A DNA stretch of 6,156 bases, from the NCBI GenBank assembly GCA_905236955.1, contig CAJOQW010000140.1, forward strand, positions 1-6,156, written 5' to 3'. The first letter of the stretch is position 1. Every line of letters starts with the position of its first letter. Origin of the DNA: an uncultured Bacteroidales bacterium. Its GTDB lineage: Bacteria; Bacteroidota; Bacteroidia; Bacteroidales; UBA932. The position numbers and the translations under genes are program-made. A model generated the notes under the pieces. The model searched no databases. It had not been told where the DNA came from and saw only the letters and a list, made by a program, of their open reading frames with translations. Shown here piece after piece: positions 5,408 to 6,156 of the stretch.

Positions 5408-6156
5408 ATGAAAGTACTAATCGCAACCCAAAAGCCCTTTGCCGCCGCAGCTGTGGCGGACATAAAGAATATCCTCACCGGGGAGGGGCATGCCGTCGAT
5501 ACTCTCGAGAAGTATGCGGAGCAGGCCGACTTCGTGAAGGCCGTGGCTCCGTACGACGCCCTTATCATCCGTTCCGACAAAGTCACCGAAGAGGTGCTTG
5601 CAGCAGCTCCCAACCTTAAGGTCGTGGTCCGTGCCGGAGCAGGAGTGGACAACGTGGACCTGGAGGCCGCCAAGGCCCGCAAGGTGGTGGTGATGAACAC
5701 TCCCGGGCAGAATGCCAACGCCGTGGCCGAACTGGCAGTCGCCATGATGATCTACATGTCCCGCGGGCAGTTCACTCCCGGCACAGGTTCCGAGATCATG
5801 GGAAAGAAGCTGGGCGTGCAGGCGTACGGCAACGTGGGCCGGCTCGTCGGCAAGAAGGCCGAGGCACTCGGCATGAAGGTCATGGCAGTCGATCCTTTCA
5901 TCCCTGCGGAGAAAATCAAGGAAATGGGAGCCGAGCCCGCCGCCGGCGTAAAGCATCTATACGAGAGCTGCGACTTCGTGTCCGTGCACATCCCCGCCAC
6001 TCCCGAAACAATCAAGAGCATAGGCTACGACCTCATCACCAGCATGCCCAAGGGTGCCTGCCTCGTGAACGCAGCCCGCAAGGAGGTCATCGACGAGGAA
6101 GGTCTCGAGAAGGCTCTCGAAGACCGTCCCGACCTCAAGTACGTCACCGACCTCAT
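5408..6156 (+). CDS. serA: D-3-phosphoglycerate dehydrogenase, 3' end outside window
   Basis: The first 249 codons of the NAD-dependent dehydrogenase that oxidises 3-phosphoglycerate to 3-phosphohydroxypyruvate, the substrate for SerC next door. Seen: an N-terminal substrate-domain strand (MKVLIATQKPF), DALIIRSDKVT, the VVRAGAGVDNVDLEAA block (about 75-90), NTPGQNANAVAELAVAMM, the nucleotide loop AYGNVG (139-144) with the Asp162 that selects NAD, and NAARKEVIDEEGLEKAL containing catalytic Arg224. The catalytic Glu and His should lie beyond the window edge. Two differences from E. coli SerA: the first Gly of GxGxxG is Ala139, and the stretch between the AELAVAMM helix and the nucleotide loop looks shorter than usual; both recall Bacteroides SerA as I remember it. 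Such enzymes are usually about 306 residues without an ACT regulatory domain, but that end is not visible. The ATG at 5408 is 3 nt after the serC stop. Confidence 0.95.
   Translation, partial: MKVLIATQKPFAAAAVADIKNILTGEGHAVDTLEKYAEQADFVKAVAPYDALIIRSDKVTEEVLAAAPNLKVVVRAGAGVDNVDLEAAKARKVVVMNTPGQNANAVAELAVAMMIYMSRGQFTPGTGSEIMGKKLGVQAYGNVGRLVGKKAEALGMKVMAVDPFIPAEKIKEMGAEPAAGVKHLYESCDFVSVHIPATPETIKSIGYDLITSMPKGACLVNAARKEVIDEEGLEKALEDRPDLKYVTDL

Noticed and set aside
5417..5956. 179-codon minus-strand frame antisense to serA (and the overlapping one at 5329-5745)
   Set aside because: serA reads cleanly in frame with its NAD loop and the catalytic Arg; the antisense frames are shadows.

Overview
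The window is an ordinary-looking, gene-dense chromosomal segment from a member of the Bacteroidota, most likely a fairly GC-rich Bacteroidales (Alistipes/Rikenellaceae-like or an uncultured gut relative; the genus is a guess). The pointers are protein style (a FucP-superfamily sugar transporter next to a ROK kinase, an FKBP lipoprotein, a Bacteroidetes-type short SerA), A/T-rich leaders without clear Shine-Dalgarno sequences, and TAnnTTTG-like promoter words. Codon third positions are strongly G/C, which explains the many long open frames on the wrong strand.

Layout. (1) 23-2272, plus strand: an MFS sugar transporter and a ROK-family sugar kinase, 3 nt apart. Together they form a PTS-independent uptake-and-phosphorylation unit, probably for glucose or a similar hexose. 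(2) 2298-3092, plus strand: an FKBP-type peptidyl-prolyl isomerase lipoprotein, closed by a clear intrinsic terminator at 3113-3142. (3) 3141-3665, minus strand: a 174-residue protein resembling the pRiA4b ORF-3/IS1096 passenger (PF07929) group, with an extremely acidic C-terminal tail. Its stop codon lies in the T-tract of the FKBP terminator. (4) 3703-4305, plus strand: a YigZ/IMPACT-family protein, divergent from (3) across only 37 bp. (5) 4331-6156 and beyond, plus strand: serC followed after 3 nt by serA, which runs off the window at codon 249. These are the first two steps of serine synthesis from 3-phosphoglycerate in inverted order; serB is not in the window.

I found no mobile element, CRISPR array, RNA gene, toxin-antitoxin or defence module, and no convincing new system. 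The points most worth a second look are: an all-A/T 9-bp inverted repeat filling the yigZ-serC gap, with a second 15-nt dyad just upstream; the acidic-tailed protein; a transporter that appears to lack both acidic residues used for proton coupling in FucP; a SerA whose glycine-rich loop begins with Ala and whose inter-domain segment looks short; and promoter-like words sitting almost on the start codons in the 37-bp divergent gap.
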